Positions 49,098 through 62,000 of a stretch of 64,000 nucleotides of DNA are shown here, piece by piece. A program made the position numbers and the translations under genes. Positions within the stretch are counted from its first letter, which is position 1. The number at the start of each line of letters is the position of its first letter. The notes beneath the pieces are model-generated. The model had not been told where the DNA came from. It saw only the letters and a list, made by a program, of their open reading frames with translations, and ran no database searches. Source of the stretch: Solanum dulcamara (Eukaryota; Streptophyta; Magnoliopsida; Solanales; Solanaceae); assembly GCF_947179165.1 (NCBI RefSeq), contig NC_077239.1, forward strand, positions 19,383,134 through 19,447,133, in the 5' to 3' direction.

Positions 49098-51215
49098 CTT
49101 CGTTGAATAGAGTTCAACTTATTCGACTAAAGTTTCTACGCTTGTGCAGAAGGAGAAGAAGAATGACCATTTTACTTTAGCTCTTATTTCATCATTCCCC
49201 TAGACGTTCTTTTGAGAATTGATAGTCAAGATATAAATTGTAGATTGTGTAATAGGTACCTACATCCAATCTTCCTTGAGAGCAAATTCCAGTCCCAAAT
49301 GAAGAAGAGCTCAAAGTATTTATTCCAGTCGGATTCTATAATTATGGTATAGCAGTAAAAAATCAATAAATCATCAACTATTTTACTGGGGATGATATTC
49401 TATTAAGTAAGGATCAACTTAAGAGCTGCTCCTTCTATCACATCGGATTGGATTCTAGTAAAGAGATGGGCCTTCTCATCTGATCTCTGCATCAACAAGA
49501 ATGTCGAAAAAGCTTCTTCTTCCCTAGTAGCCTTAAGCCCGTAAGCTTGAACTGCTTGCTATATAGGTTAATGGAATCTTAGCCAGTTTTTTCTTACTCC
49601 TTTCTTATTTTGTTCTCATTCCCAGCCAATCATGCCATGAAGAGTCGAGCAAGAGTAATCACAACTTTTTTGAAAATATGTGCCATTGAGGGGAGCTTTC
49701 CTTTGAAGTGCAATCAACCCTCTTTCTTCTTCATAATGGATTTGGTAGGAAATGATACATACATTTTAGTTATAGGTACGAGGTCTTTGGGCTTCGTTGA
49801 ACATAGTTCAACTAAGGTACAAAGTTGCTTTGAAGATTCGTTGAACAGAGTTCAACTTATTCTAAGAGGTACGTAGTCACTCAAAGAGGAACGAAACCTT
49901 TCCCTACCCGATCAAAGCAAACATAAAAGTTATGTTTCCCTTATCATATTTCAATAATAACAGTTAGTTGTAACAAGTTATCCTGAATTGATTTTAAGAG
50001 GCACATACCCAGTCGTGGATTCATCTAGGGCTTTTTTATCTTATAAGAGGATGCTAGGTCATCAATGATAATTGTGGTATAGTCGTTTCGGTCCCTTTGC
50101 CACCAGACATCAATATCAAGCCTAGATTGTGCGAGATCTTTCAACAAAGATATGAAAACCCAAAACTGGCTGGAGGAACGGATCATTTCTTCGTCACAAG
50201 TGTGCTTGGAATCTAAGGAAAAAGAGATGTCTAATATGCGTTACTGAGCCGAAAATTGCTAATCAGAAGAAAAAAGAAACCCTCCATAGCCATAGTCTGG
50301 TTTGGCTTTGTGACCTCTCGATTTAGAATAGCTCTTTTATGAACCCAACAAAACTAGCACTCTGTATGTGCTTCTATGATAGTAAGCTCTTCCTCTTCCG
50401 TTCGCTTACTTGAGATCTGTAAAGGAAGTATAGGTTTTTCACTTTGTACACTCGTTAGACTTATTAAACTGAATGAGTTTTAAATAGTTAAACTCATTTT
50501 AGTTGAGCGACTAGGTATGAAGCATTTTACTATGTGAAAGTGAAACTCATTTGACCTCATAGAGAAGAGTGACCAAGAACCGAGATAGCCTAAAGGCTGC
50601 TTTGCCAAGAATGAAATCTGCTTAGTGAATGGATAATGAACCAAAAATGTATTAAGACCAATTACCACACTTGATGCATAAATAGTTCCTAAGAATAATG
50701 CAAAAGTGTGATAGATGATTGATAACAACCATCTATCTGTAGCATCAACACAATAAGTATTACGAGCTAACAAATTTATGGAGAGCTCTTGGTCATACGT
50801 ACCATTCATCTCTATTGTAGATAATACATTTATTGACCACTCATGAACAGAGGCAAGTAACTTCTGTATTATGTAATACATATTGTAAAGATTCTACGCT
50901 TTCCAGCTCCTAAGAGTGTTTGAGTTATTCTACATATAACCAAAGGGATACCTTCATAGGCTGGAATTATGGTATCCATTTCTGGTCCTATCCTTCATTC
51001 AAACCAATTGTCTATAGCCGGTTCAAAAGGATATATCATTATTTTAAAGAATAGAGGGATCAGCGATAGAGTGAATCTTGTTTAAATGAAATATAAAAGC
51101 TACCATTTCGTGAGTTCAATTCACGAAGATGTTAGAATGATCTATCAACTTCACCCTAATAGGATGTACAAAGTTGCTTTGAAGATTCGTTTAACAGAGT
51201 TAAACTCATTCGACC
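49098..51215. repeat. Dispersed palindromic repeat family, at least four copies
   Basis: Copies at 49098-49127, 49792-49820, 49831-49861 and 51175-51215 share 'cttcg' or 'attcg' followed by the small palindrome GTTGAACAGAGTTCAAC (or GTTTAACAGAGTTAAAC). Two copies also share the preceding 'gtacaaagttgctttgaag'. A looser relative lies at 50472-50500. In the fourth copy both arms changed together (GTTTAAC / GTTAAAC), keeping the stem. Confidence 0.75.
50480..50881 (-). CDS. Hypothetical 133-codon open frame, unrecognised
   Basis: MYYIIQKLLASVHEWSINVLST to a stop at 50480. A hydrophobic stretch WLLSIIYHTFALFLGTIYASSVVIGL could span a membrane once. It is the longest uninterrupted frame in the mitochondrial-like tract, and I do not recognise the family. 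It could be a chance frame, an anonymous mitochondrial ORF, or a relic. No Kozak context, intron or neighbour supports expression. Confidence 0.25.
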   Translation of the reverse strand: MYYIIQKLLASVHEWSINVLSTIEMNGTYDQELSINLLARNTYCVDATDRWLLSIIYHTFALFLGTIYASSVVIGLNTFLVHYPFTKQISFLAKQPLGYLGSWSLFSMRSNEFHFHIVKCFIPSRSTKMSLTI

Positions 51216-52664
51216 AGAACTATTGACTCATGCTGCACCAGCCCAAATGCGAAAAAGAAAATAAAGGTGCCCGAAGCTGCATTTCTTAACTAGATGAATA
51301 GGAGAGTCAGAAGATCTTGGCTAATGGATTAGTTATAGTTTTTAGACAAAAGAGTGAAAATAAATTGAATCAAAGACTTATTGCCTAGGAGTTTCAGTTT
51401 CAGGCTTAGCTCGTCTTTTCTGTGAACATACTAACTCTTTGATGGAGCTCAAATGGTCTCCACCGCTCCAGGTCCTTTATTAAGGAATGTTATATTCTTC
51501 TTAGTTTGCATCTATTCCTTAATCCCATGAGTAATATATTCAAAGAAAAGAGAAAGTGGTGATAAGATTGGGATCTTCTAAGATGAAGTCTCGTTGACTC
51601 AGCTGTTCACATCTATTTCGAGAGAAAAGTTAATCGAGGTTAGGGCAATGAATTTCCTTGGAAGATTACTCAATTTAATTCAGTTTGACGATCTTACTTT
51701 TGCTGGATTTTTCTTTAAGTATTCACTCAATAATCTTTCACCTTGGGTGTAGGATCGATCGCCCTACTTATTTCATTTTTTTGTATCGCCTGGGTATGCC
51801 AATCATGCCCCGCTTAAGCTTAAAGAGCAAAGCCATAACTTTCTTTCTGTGCCCGGGAAGCTATTCTTTAATCGAATCAAAGTTACTAACTAGAGTAAAG
51901 GCTACCAGAGAGGTTCACTCGATGTCATGACCTAACCCCGTGGGCCGCAATTAGGGTCCGACCTGAACCCCCGTATACGTATCTATCAGATGTAACAATC
52001 AATATAAGAACTATACATAAGAAACCTAGTGGGGCATAGCATTTTCATATACCTGTAGCCTTGTTCATTTGTATCCTATCATGAAAGGGAATGCAAGCCG
52101 ACAAGGCTGCCATAGTATCTTAATATTTACAATACATCATGTAGACATAACTAAACAAAACTTACACGTATAACCCATACACATGTCTACAGACCTCTAA
52201 GAATATTAATAGTACCATATGATGGGATAGGGCCCCTACCGTACCCCTGAACAAACAGATATATACATTAGAAGGTCAGCACCAAAACCTAGGCTCCAGA
52301 ACAGTGAAGCACTTCTAACATAGCTGAGTGGAAATCCTTATCTGGCGGATCCCTGAAATGAACATCTGTACCTGCGGGTATGAAACGCAACCCCCTATGA
52401 AAGGGGGGTCAGTACGATATATGTACTGAGTATATAAAGTATAAAACATCATAACTGAGACAACAGTTGAAATAGGGATGCAGGGGGCAAGTATAATATT
52501 TAGCCATCTACCGTACCTGCATCTTATAAAATAATGGCATACATGCTATCATCACGTACTGTATCCGGCCCATTCGGGGAATTGTATAATAACTACATCA
52601 TTTTTTCATCATAAGAACATATATACCATTAGCGTTATGTAACATACAGCCCAATCCATGTATA

Positions 52665-52935
52665 TATAAAGTACACACCGAGGAACGATGGCCCGATCCA
52701 CGTATCTTATAATAATGCCGAGGAACGATGGCCCAATCCGTATATATTGTAATAATACAGAGAAACGACGGCCCGATCTGTATATCATGTAACAATGATG
52801 AGGTACGACGGCCCAATCCATAAATAGCATAACATGCCTTGGAATGTACGGCCTGATCCTTACGTAGAAAAATATGCCGAGGTACGTTCGGCCCGATCCA
52901 TATATATCATAATGCATATATGTGCATGTAGAACT
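52665..52935. repeat. 37-base minisatellite in the element 3 LTR, about seven units
   Basis: Units read 'cgaggaacgatggcccgatc' followed by 'catatatcatataataatg'-like spacers, with drift between units. The same array stands in the right LTR at about 59745-60030 with a different pattern of substitutions. Confidence 0.8.
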
Positions 52936-55033
52936 CTGTAACATATCAAACATCCCTTAGATATCACCATAAAACATGTTCAAGAGCCCCTAGGTATAGG
53001 AGCTTACACATCCCAACACTATTCAACCTATAGTAGGCTAAAGGGTCGTAGTTTAACTACTTCAAGGCCCTTATCATTTAGAAGTGGGTACAAGTCATGA
53101 GTTACATCCAGAATCTATAAATAGAGCTATCTCTAACTCCGTGTTCTATAGTACCTATAGTCCAGTCTTTCTAGAAGTAGAAAAAAGACAAGCTTTACAT
53201 GTGCCACTCTCTATCTCATGGAAGATTTGAAAAGTAATGACTCAACTTGTTACAGGAGTTCTAATTAGTAGGAAATGAACAAGAGCCTTAACTTACACTC
53301 AGGTTTTTAAGAGTGGAATAACTCCCAATTTCCAATACATAATACTTACATCTAAGTCATTCCAAAAGAAAAGAAAGGGTAGCTTCACATACTCATCCCT
53401 TTCTAATATATGGAAGGCTTGAGAAGCCCTAGTTCGATTACTGTAGGAGTGCTTTCATTAAGAAGTAAATAAGGTTCGTGAATTAAGCTTGGAATTTATG
53501 AATAGATATACCCTTAAGCTCAGATCATTCATTACTTAACTTGAAGACGTGCGAAATTAAAGGAAAGGATAGGCTTGACATACACTACTTTCCAGCATAT
53601 AGAAGACTTGAGGAATGGGAGCTTAACTACTTTAAGAGTCTTAACATTCAGAAGTGGACACGAATTATGAATCATGAATCATGTTCAGAGCTCATGAATA
53701 GAATTACCCCAGGCTTCATACACATATCATTTGTCACTTAAATCTAAGACATGCCCAAAAGAAAAGAAAGAATAGGCTTTACATACCTTTTACGGACTTC
53801 TCTTAATCACGTTCACGTCGTCGTCCTCCAAACCTATTTAACATGGAAGTAATATGAATATTAAAAACCCTTGGCTTTCTATCACCTTAGGTTACACACA
53901 AATATTTATTGAACTCATCCCCTCGCTTGCCTTCTCGACTAGTTCCTTAACTAGTTAAAGAGTTAACAAAAATCGGGCACCATCTCCCCTATGATGTGCC
54001 CTATCCGAATTTCCAATTACACTCCTAATACCTACAGACAACCAAAAAAAATCACCTGCAGTATGTTTTTAAGCAATTTACATCAACAATATACAACATA
54101 ACCTCCGAACGACTCGCTCGAAACTACGATTCCAAAAGATGGTTTCTAGTTTCAGTTTTACAAAACCCTTAACTACACGAGACAGAGGGTAGGGTGAATG
54201 AATCCAGAAGAACCACACCCCTTTTAAAACATATTCCATCACCCTAAAATACCACCACACGACCAGCAGCAGTCCCCATATGCACAACACCTCATTTCTA
54301 CTACAATTTAGCTATAACTATTCCAAGTTAGCTTATTTCGAAGGTCGAGCATTTTCACGATTTTATTAACCTTCAAGAATACTAAAGGTGTGTAATATAT
54401 CCTTTAAAAACACCATAAACTTCAAATTAGAAGGAGAAACCTTACCTTACCCGAAATTGGCCAAAACTTGCAAAAATTGCGCCTCAGAACTTCTCTAGTG
54501 TGATTAAAACATCGTGTCTGCTTGCTATCCATTTGGTGATGATACAAGCCATGATTTTATACTATTAATACCTCCATAACATGTCCAAACCTTAACAAAA
54601 TGTGGGAGAAGAGAACGAAGTCATACCTCGCTAAAACTTACTAAAACTTGTCTCGAAAGTTCTTTTGACATGCTGAAAATTATCGGACTGTTTGTATCTA
54701 TTCCTTGCTGGCCCAAAATGAAATTTTTCACTTTCAAGCACCTCTATATCACCATAGGATACCGTAAGTAATTAATTCACAAAATAAAATCGGAGGCTTA
54801 CCTCTCCTTGGCCAAATCCGTGACTAGTCTCTCTTTTTCTCTAGCTTTGTCTAGCTTTTTTTGGCTAAGTATATATGCTGAAAATGAGAAGTTAGTCATC
54901 AAGACCTACATATATACCTCCTTAGGAGTTAACACATGTCATCCCCGAAGGGTGACACGTGTCCAGCCCTTATTGGGCCACGAATCCATGCCATGCCCCA
55001 TAGGATGCCACGTGGCGAGGTGGGGCCCACCCC

Positions 55034-55227
55034 CAAGTAGGTGGGTCACCTACTTGACCCTAAGTAGGTGCATCACCTGCTGCCACATGTTGCCTTCCCT
55101 TTCTTCCACCTGTTGCCTTGTCTTGAAGCCACGTGTCGCCCCCTGTCGCTGCCGTGTGTCACTCCCATGTGCCGCCATGTGTACCTCTCATGTGCTGCCA
55201 TGTGTCAAGTAGGTGCATCACCTACTT
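55034..55227. repeat. Hairpin-forming AAGTAGGTG/CACCTACTT repeats
   Basis: AAGTAGGTG and CACCTACTT separated by three or four bases form near-perfect hairpins at 55034-55056 and 55207-55227. Further half-copies stand at 55061 and 55233. The same pair is in the right LTR at 62155-62177 and 62327-62347. On the transcribed (minus) strand they would fold in the LTR RNA; a role in termination or polyadenylation is only a guess. Confidence 0.75.
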
Positions 55228-55779
55228 ATTCCAAGTAGGTGCATCGCTTGCTTACTTCTTCTTTGTGGGTTCGTAATCTCATCTTACTTTAAGGACCTAT
55301 GTAATCCTTGCTACGTAAGCTTGGTATGAACTCAAGAATCTTAGGAATGTATGATTTTTAAGTTGGTAGCTTTCGTACGTAAGTCGAGTCCTACGACTCA
55401 TTACTTGGCCTCCAACCCCTTCTGAATTCTCATGACCCTATTTCCAACCTTCCCCTCTATTGGGTATCACATTCTCCCTTCCTTAGAGTTGCTTGATAGA
55501 TCGTCGATTATCCAGCTCACATGAAAACTTCTAAGAAGCTTAAGAGACATTCCATGATCAAGAGTGTAGGGTGTAACATCCTTCCCCCCTTTAGAACATT
55601 CATCCTCGAAAGTTGTTTAATCTTATAAGATCTTATCGGGACTTTGGGGATTCTCAATATCAGTTGTCACCCATAGGTCTCCTACTCGTCAACACCATTG
55701 ATTTATGAGTTTAGATTACCTATAGATGTAGGGAACCCCTCCAGATATTTTTCTCTATCTTTATTTCATCACATGCTTC

Positions 55780-56240
55780 GATGGGAGCCACGTCCTTAGT
55801 TTGCAACTTTCTAATTTGCTGACCCAAGATGGCGATAGTCGCTACTCGTAGGATAACTTTTCTGTTATATGGACCTCATCCACAGAGAATATTTTATGGG
55901 GTTGATCATATATTTGCGGAGCATTGATCCATCAAAACTAAATATATTGCCTCCAATCGGATGGTAGGTCCAACTCATAGGCAACTTTGCCTATTTTACA
56001 AATGATCCGATAAGGACCAATGTATCCCCTTCTTGCCGAATTTTATTAAACCTTTCCTTGGTGATGCTTTCACAAATACTCATTCATCCACTTCAACTCG
56101 AAAGGTCGACTCCAACTATATGCGTATGAATTTTGTTAACTCTGGGCTGCTAATAGTTTTTTCCTGAATAAGCTTTACTTCATTAATAACTTGCTGGATC
56201 ACCTCTGGGCCTATCTATTAGTCGAAGGGAAAAATATCGT
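55780..56240 (-). pseudogene. Gypsy integrase C-terminal remnant
   Basis: On the minus strand, GLIKFGKKGYIGPYRIICKIGKVAYELDLPSDW is the conserved post-core integrase region of Ty3/Gypsy polyproteins. It is followed by a stop and a remnant of the ILGQQIRKLQTKDVAPIE type. No upstream core catalytic motif could be traced, so pol is truncated or beyond recognition. Confidence 0.75.
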
Positions 56241-57879
56241 ACTAGAATTCACCTAATCTTACTCTTAGTGTACCAATGTTCATAGGCTGCACAACTATTC
56301 TTGTGCAATTTACACGAAGTGCATTCTATTTTAGCCATAGTCCTTTCTGTTCTTGGCTTACTCTGCTCTACATGTGTCATTGTACTAACATGCACTTAAT
56401 GTCTCTTTTGTCATACTTGTTTCGCTTCCTTCACTTACTCTTAAGTTTTCTCATATTCTAATATAAGAGAGATTCTTTATCCCTTCTCTTTTGCTACTTG
56501 TATATCACAATGCCAGTAGCCAGTAACTCTGTTACCAACATCCTGACCTTTAGTCAAGTGTAGCCTAGCTATCCCTTAAAATATCTTTAAGTTCTCATTG
56601 TGATTCCCTTGTCATATTCATCCCCTTTATATGCACCCATTCTTTGAGGTTATACTATTCAAGGTACTTACTACTAATTCTTAACACTGTCTTCAGTGCT
56701 AGGGCTCCTATCCATTCATTGTTGACTTTTAAATCCTGTCAACTCATGCCAGTATGGGATCTCACTTAAAGCCACTTCCCCCCTTTAGGGTGTACCCATG
56801 TCACTATCTGTTTGTGTTCTACTTTACGCCCTTATTTCCAATTTTCAAATGCGTATGATTCTTTTCCAACATCATTGGTATACTGCGCCATATCTATGCC
56901 TTCCTTTATCTCACCCATACCTTTGATTGCCCATGTATGACATCTTAACCTAATTATGAGGTGCTGATACAGTCTAATTATTGGTACTTGAGTCACATAG
57001 ATACAATTCTTCTTTATGCCTCATGAGCTTCCATCCTTGTCGTATGTCCGATGCTCATTTTCTCAATGGAATATCAAGCTTGCCTCAATAATAGGTCTAC
57101 CTTAACAACATCTTGTTGTACTACCCCTTGAAATTTATAACTATACATTGTCCTTTCATTCCTTCCTTGTATTTTATTACTTATGTCTATCTTCGGTGCC
57201 TTTGTTAGAACTTCCTTACTAAGCTTTACTTATTCTCATAACGACCTTCGTTATATTCACATAGTATCCTGTTTGCATTCAATCCCATAGTATAACACTG
57301 CTTGACCTTCTTCAGGATTCTTAGTATGGGTTACTTACCCTTTTTAGCTAGTCTTATCCTTAATATCTCACAAGTTGTCTTATTAACATTTCACTTCCAT
57401 CATAATTTTGTTTCCCTTGCACTCTTGTCTTAATCATACTGTTACTTCCTTCAACTATAACTCGTCATAGTTTATCCCTATGTATCAACTCAGACGATGC
57501 CTTACTATATGAATCTTCTCTAAATCATCCTCTTTGGCTTATAGGTCTTTTCCAACTTCATTCTACTATACCAGTATCGACCTCTTAGTTTCTATTGCCA
57601 TCAATTCAACAATTAACTCATTTCTCAAGGTCAGCCAAACTCGTTTAGTCAAATATCATCATTGTTGTGGGCACAACCTTTCAAGACATACTACAGCCCT
57701 GTATCTCATTCTTTCTTATGTCTAAGAAAATTTGGGCAGAGTTTCCTTTGTATTTCTTACTATCTCAACATTTGCACACAGAAAATGCTAATAGTGCCTC
57801 ACAGGGCACATATATATATTCACATCATATCGTATCGCAGCCACACAGAGCGCCCACAATTAGCAGAATGAAAATGGAC

Positions 57880-59003
57880 TCACCTCATATGTCCACTCAA
57901 ACTGCACCTGTTGTACTTTCCTGTTTACTTTTTTTTTCATTTTTTGACTTTACATGTCAATAGTATTTCAACACCTTACCTAATGTATATCTTTTGTGCC
58001 TTCACATACTTGCGTGCTTTGTAACTTCCAATATCGTCAGTCACTTTCTTCTATCGATGTTGTCCTCCTGCTAAAATCACAGGTTAGTATAAAGAATTTC
58101 ACTCCCTATAACTTGGCTCTATTACACGATCTTAGATATGAAAGAAAGTAACATCCTAAATGTCCTGTATCCTCATGTCTATAGATGTGGTGCATAATAC
58201 ACTGATATATAAGACTCTACTAGATACAGTCTGTAGACATTCCAAGAATGAACTGCTCTGATACCACTTATGTTACGATCCAACCCTATAGTCCGCAACT
58301 GGGGTCCGACCTGGACCTCTATATATGTATCTATCAGATGTAACAATCAATATAAAAACTATACATAAGAACCCCAGTGGGGCATAGCATTTTCATATAC
58401 TTGTAGCCTCTTTCATTTGTATCCTATCATAAAAGGGCATGCAAGCTGACAAGGCTGCCATAGTATCTTAATATTTCCAATACATCATGTAGACATAACT
58501 GAACAGAACTTACATGTATAATCCACACACATATCTACAGATCTCTAAGAATATTAACAGTACCATATGGCGGGACAGGTCCCCCGCCGTACCCCTGAAT
58601 AAACAAATATATACTTACCTCATATGTCCACTCGAACTGCACCTGTTGTACTTTCCTATTTACTTTTCTTTTCATTTTTTGACTTTACATGTCAATCGTA
58701 TTTCAACACCTTACCTGATGTATATCTTTTATGTCTTCACTTACCTGCGTGCTCTGTAACTTCCAATATCGTTAGTCACTTTCTTCTATCGATGTTGTCC
58801 TCTTGCTAAAACCAGAGGTTAGTATAAAGAATTTCACTCCCTATGACTCGGCTCTATCACACGATCTTAGATATGAAAGAAAGTAACATTCTAAATGTCC
58901 TGTAGCCTCCTGTCTATAGATGTGGTGCACAACACACCGATTGACAAGACTACTAGAAATGATCTGTAGACATTCAAAGGACGAATTGCTCTGATGCCAC
59001 TTC
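57880..59003 (-). repeat. Tandem duplication of U5, primer site and leader in element 3
   Basis: In element orientation the order is: right LTR, primer site (58988-58999), leader copy B (58615-59003), the last about 344 bases of an LTR again (58271-58614), a second and perfect primer site (GCTCTGATACCA, 58255-58266), and leader copy A (57880-58270). The two leaders are about 390 bases each and clearly homologous. Confidence 0.85.
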
Positions 59004-62000
59004 TGTCATAACCCAAACCCCATGGGCTGCAACTGGGGTCGGACCTGGACCCCTATATACATATCTATCAAATGTAACAATTAATATAAGAACTATACAT
59101 AAGAATCCCAGTGGGGCATAGCATTTTCATATACCTATAGCCTCTTTCGTTTGTATCCTATCATGAAAGGGCGTGCAAGCCGACAAGGCTGTCATAGTAT
59201 CATAATATTTATAATATATCATGTAGATATAACTAAACAAAACTTACATGTATAACCCACACAGATGTTTACAGACCTCTAAGAATATTAACAGTACCAT
59301 ATGGCGGGACGGGTCCCCCTCCGTACCCCTGAATAAACAAATATATACATTAGAAGGTTAGCACCAAAATCTAGGGTCCAGAACAGTATAGCACTTCTGA
59401 CATAGCTGAGTAGAAATCCTAAGCTGGCGGATCTCTGAAATGAACATCTATACATGTGCGCATGAAACGCAGCCCCTGAGGAAAAGGGTACAGTACGATA
59501 TATGTACTGAGTATATAAAGCATAAAACATCATAACTGAGACAACAGTTGAAATAGGGATGCAGGGGGCAAGTATAATATTTAGCCATTTACCATACCTG
59601 CATCTTATAAAATAAAGGCATACATGCTATCATCACGTACTATATTCGGCTCGTTCAGGCATTTTATAATAACTAAATCATTTTTTCATCATAAGAACAT
59701 ATATACCATTAGCTTTGTAGAACGTATAGCTCGATCCATGTATATACAAAGTACACTCCGAGGAATGATGGCACGATCAAATATTTTATAATAATGTTGA
59801 GGAATGAAGTCTCAATCTTTATATCATATAATAATGCTGAGGAATGATGGCCCAATCCATATATCATGTAACAATATAGAGGAATGACGGCCCAATCCGT
59901 ATATAATGTAACAATGCCGGGGTACGACGGCCCGATCCGTATACAGTACAACATGTCGTGGAACGTACGGCTCGATCCTTACGTAGAAAAATATGTCGAG
60001 GTACGTTTGTCCTGATCCATATATATCATAATGCATATATGTGCACATAAAACTCTGTAACATATCAAACATCCCTTAGATATCACCATAAAGCATATTC
60101 AAGAGCCCCTAGGTATAGGAGCTTACACATCCCAACACTATTCAACCTATTGTAGGCTAAAAGGTCGTAGTTTAACTACGTCAAGGCCCTTATAATTCAG
60201 AAGTGGGTAAAAGTCATGAGTTACATCCAGAATCTATAAAGAGAGCTATCTCCAACTCCGTGTTCTATAGTACCTATAGTCCAGTCTTTCTAGAAGTTGG
60301 AAAAAGACAAGCTTTACATGTACAATTCTCTATCACATAGAAGACTTGAAAACTAATGACTCAACTTATTACAGGAGTTCTAATCAGTAAGAATTGAACA
60401 AGAGCCTTAACTTACACTCAGAGTTTTAAGGGTGGAATAACTCTCAATTTCCAATACATAATACTTACATCTAAGTCATTCCAAAAGAAAAGAAAGGGTA
60501 GCTTCACATACTCATTCCTTTCTAACATATGGAAGGCTTGAGAAGCCCTAGTTCTATTATTGTAGGAGTGCTTTCATTAAGAAGTAAATAAGGTTCGTGA
60601 ATTAAGCTTGGAATTTATGAATAGATATACCCTCAAGCTCAGATCATTCATTACTTAACTTGAAGACGTGCGAAATTAAAGGAAAGGATAGGCTTGACAT
60701 ACACTACTTTCCAACATATAGAAGACTTGAGGAATGGAAGCTTAACTACTTTAAGAGTCTTAACATTCAGAAGTTGACAGGAATTATGAATCATGAATCA
60801 TGTTCAGAGCTCATGAATAGAATTACCCCAGGCTTCATACACATATCATTTGTTACTTAAATCTAAGACATGCCTAAAAGAAAAGAAAGAATAGGCTTTA
60901 CATACCTTTTACGGACTTCTCTTAATCACATTCACGTCGTCGTCCTCCAAACCTATTTAACATGGAAGTAATATGAATATTAACAAACTTTGTCTTTCTA
61001 GAACCTTAGGATACACACAAATATTTATTGAACTCATCCCCTTGCTTTCCTTCTCGACTAGTTCCTTAACTAGTTAAAGAGTTAACGAAAATTGGGCACC
61101 ATCTCCCCTATGATGTGCCCTATCCGAATTTCCAATTACACTCCTAATACTTACAGCCAACCAACAAAAATAACCTGCAGTATGTTTTTAAGAAATTCAC
61201 ATCAACAATATACAACATAACCTATAAACGACTCGCTCGAAACTACGATTCCAAAAGAGGGTTTCTAGTTTCAGTTTTACAAAACCCTTAACTACATGAG
61301 ACGGAGGGTTGGGTGAATGAAACCAGAAGAAGCACACCCCGTTTAACACATATTCCATCACCCTAACATACCACCACACGACCAGCAGCAGTCCCCATAT
61401 GCACAACACCTCATTTTGACTACAATTTAACTATAACGATTCCAAGTTAGCTTATTTCGAACGTCGAGCATTTTCACGATTTTATTAACCTTAATGCAGC
61501 CTAAAAGGTGTGTAATATACCCTATAACAACACCATAAACTTCAAATTAGAAGGAGAAACCTTACCTTACCCGAAATTGGCCAAAACTTGCCAAAATTGC
61601 GCCTCGGAACTTCTCTAGTGTGATTAAAACATCGTGGCTGCTTGCTATCCATTTGGTGATGATACAAGCCATGATTTTATACTATTAATACCTCCATAAA
61701 ATTTCCAAACCTTACCAAAATGTGGGATAAGAGAACCAAGCCATACCACACTAAAACTTACTAAAACTTATCTCAGAAGTTGTTTTGACATGCTGAAAAT
61801 TAGCAGACTGTTTCTATCTCTTCCTTGCTTGAACAAAATGAATTTTTTTAATTTCAAACACCTATTTATCACCATAGTATACCTCAAGTAATTAATTCAC
61901 AGAATAAAATAGGAGGCTTACCTCTCCTTGGCCAAATCCGTGACTAGTCTCTCTTTTTCTCTAGCTTTGTCTAGCTTTTTTCTGCTAAGTATATATGCTG

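Larger units (their letters stand above)
48346..51922. other. Non-plastid tract with the texture of plant mitochondrial spacer
   Basis: Plastid homology ends abruptly inside ycf2. The next 3.6 kb has more balanced base composition, many 'gaagaag' and 'cttctt' stretches, no retroelement domains, and a dispersed palindromic repeat. This looks like plant mitochondrial intergenic DNA, but I recognise no mitochondrial gene, so the origin is an inference. The tract resumes after element 3 at 62699, because that element duplicated its target CTCGA. Confidence 0.4.
51923..55578 (-). repeat. Element 3, left LTR (3' LTR in element orientation)
   Basis: Begins TGTCATGACC and ends GGGTGTAACA, 3656 bases, unusually long for a plant LTR. 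It includes a minisatellite of about 37-base units (52665-52935, 'gaggaacgatggcccgatcc' type) and hairpin-forming repeats around 55034-55227. Short open frames within it (53541-53741, 54808-55212) recur in the right LTR and have no recognisable domain. Confidence 0.9.
55579..59003 (-). other. Element 3 interior, mostly non-coding
   Basis: Apart from the integrase end (about 55780-56240) and the duplicated leader (57880-59003), I see no protein domain in 56240-57880 on either strand. The plus-strand open frames at 56276, 57534 and 57662 have no recognisable content. Confidence 0.6.

Noticed and set aside
54808..55212. A 134-codon frame repeated at 61928-62332
   Set aside because: Present in both LTRs of element 3 and therefore duplicated with them. 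The composition (Cys/His/Arg-rich) reflects the hairpin repeats; no known domain.
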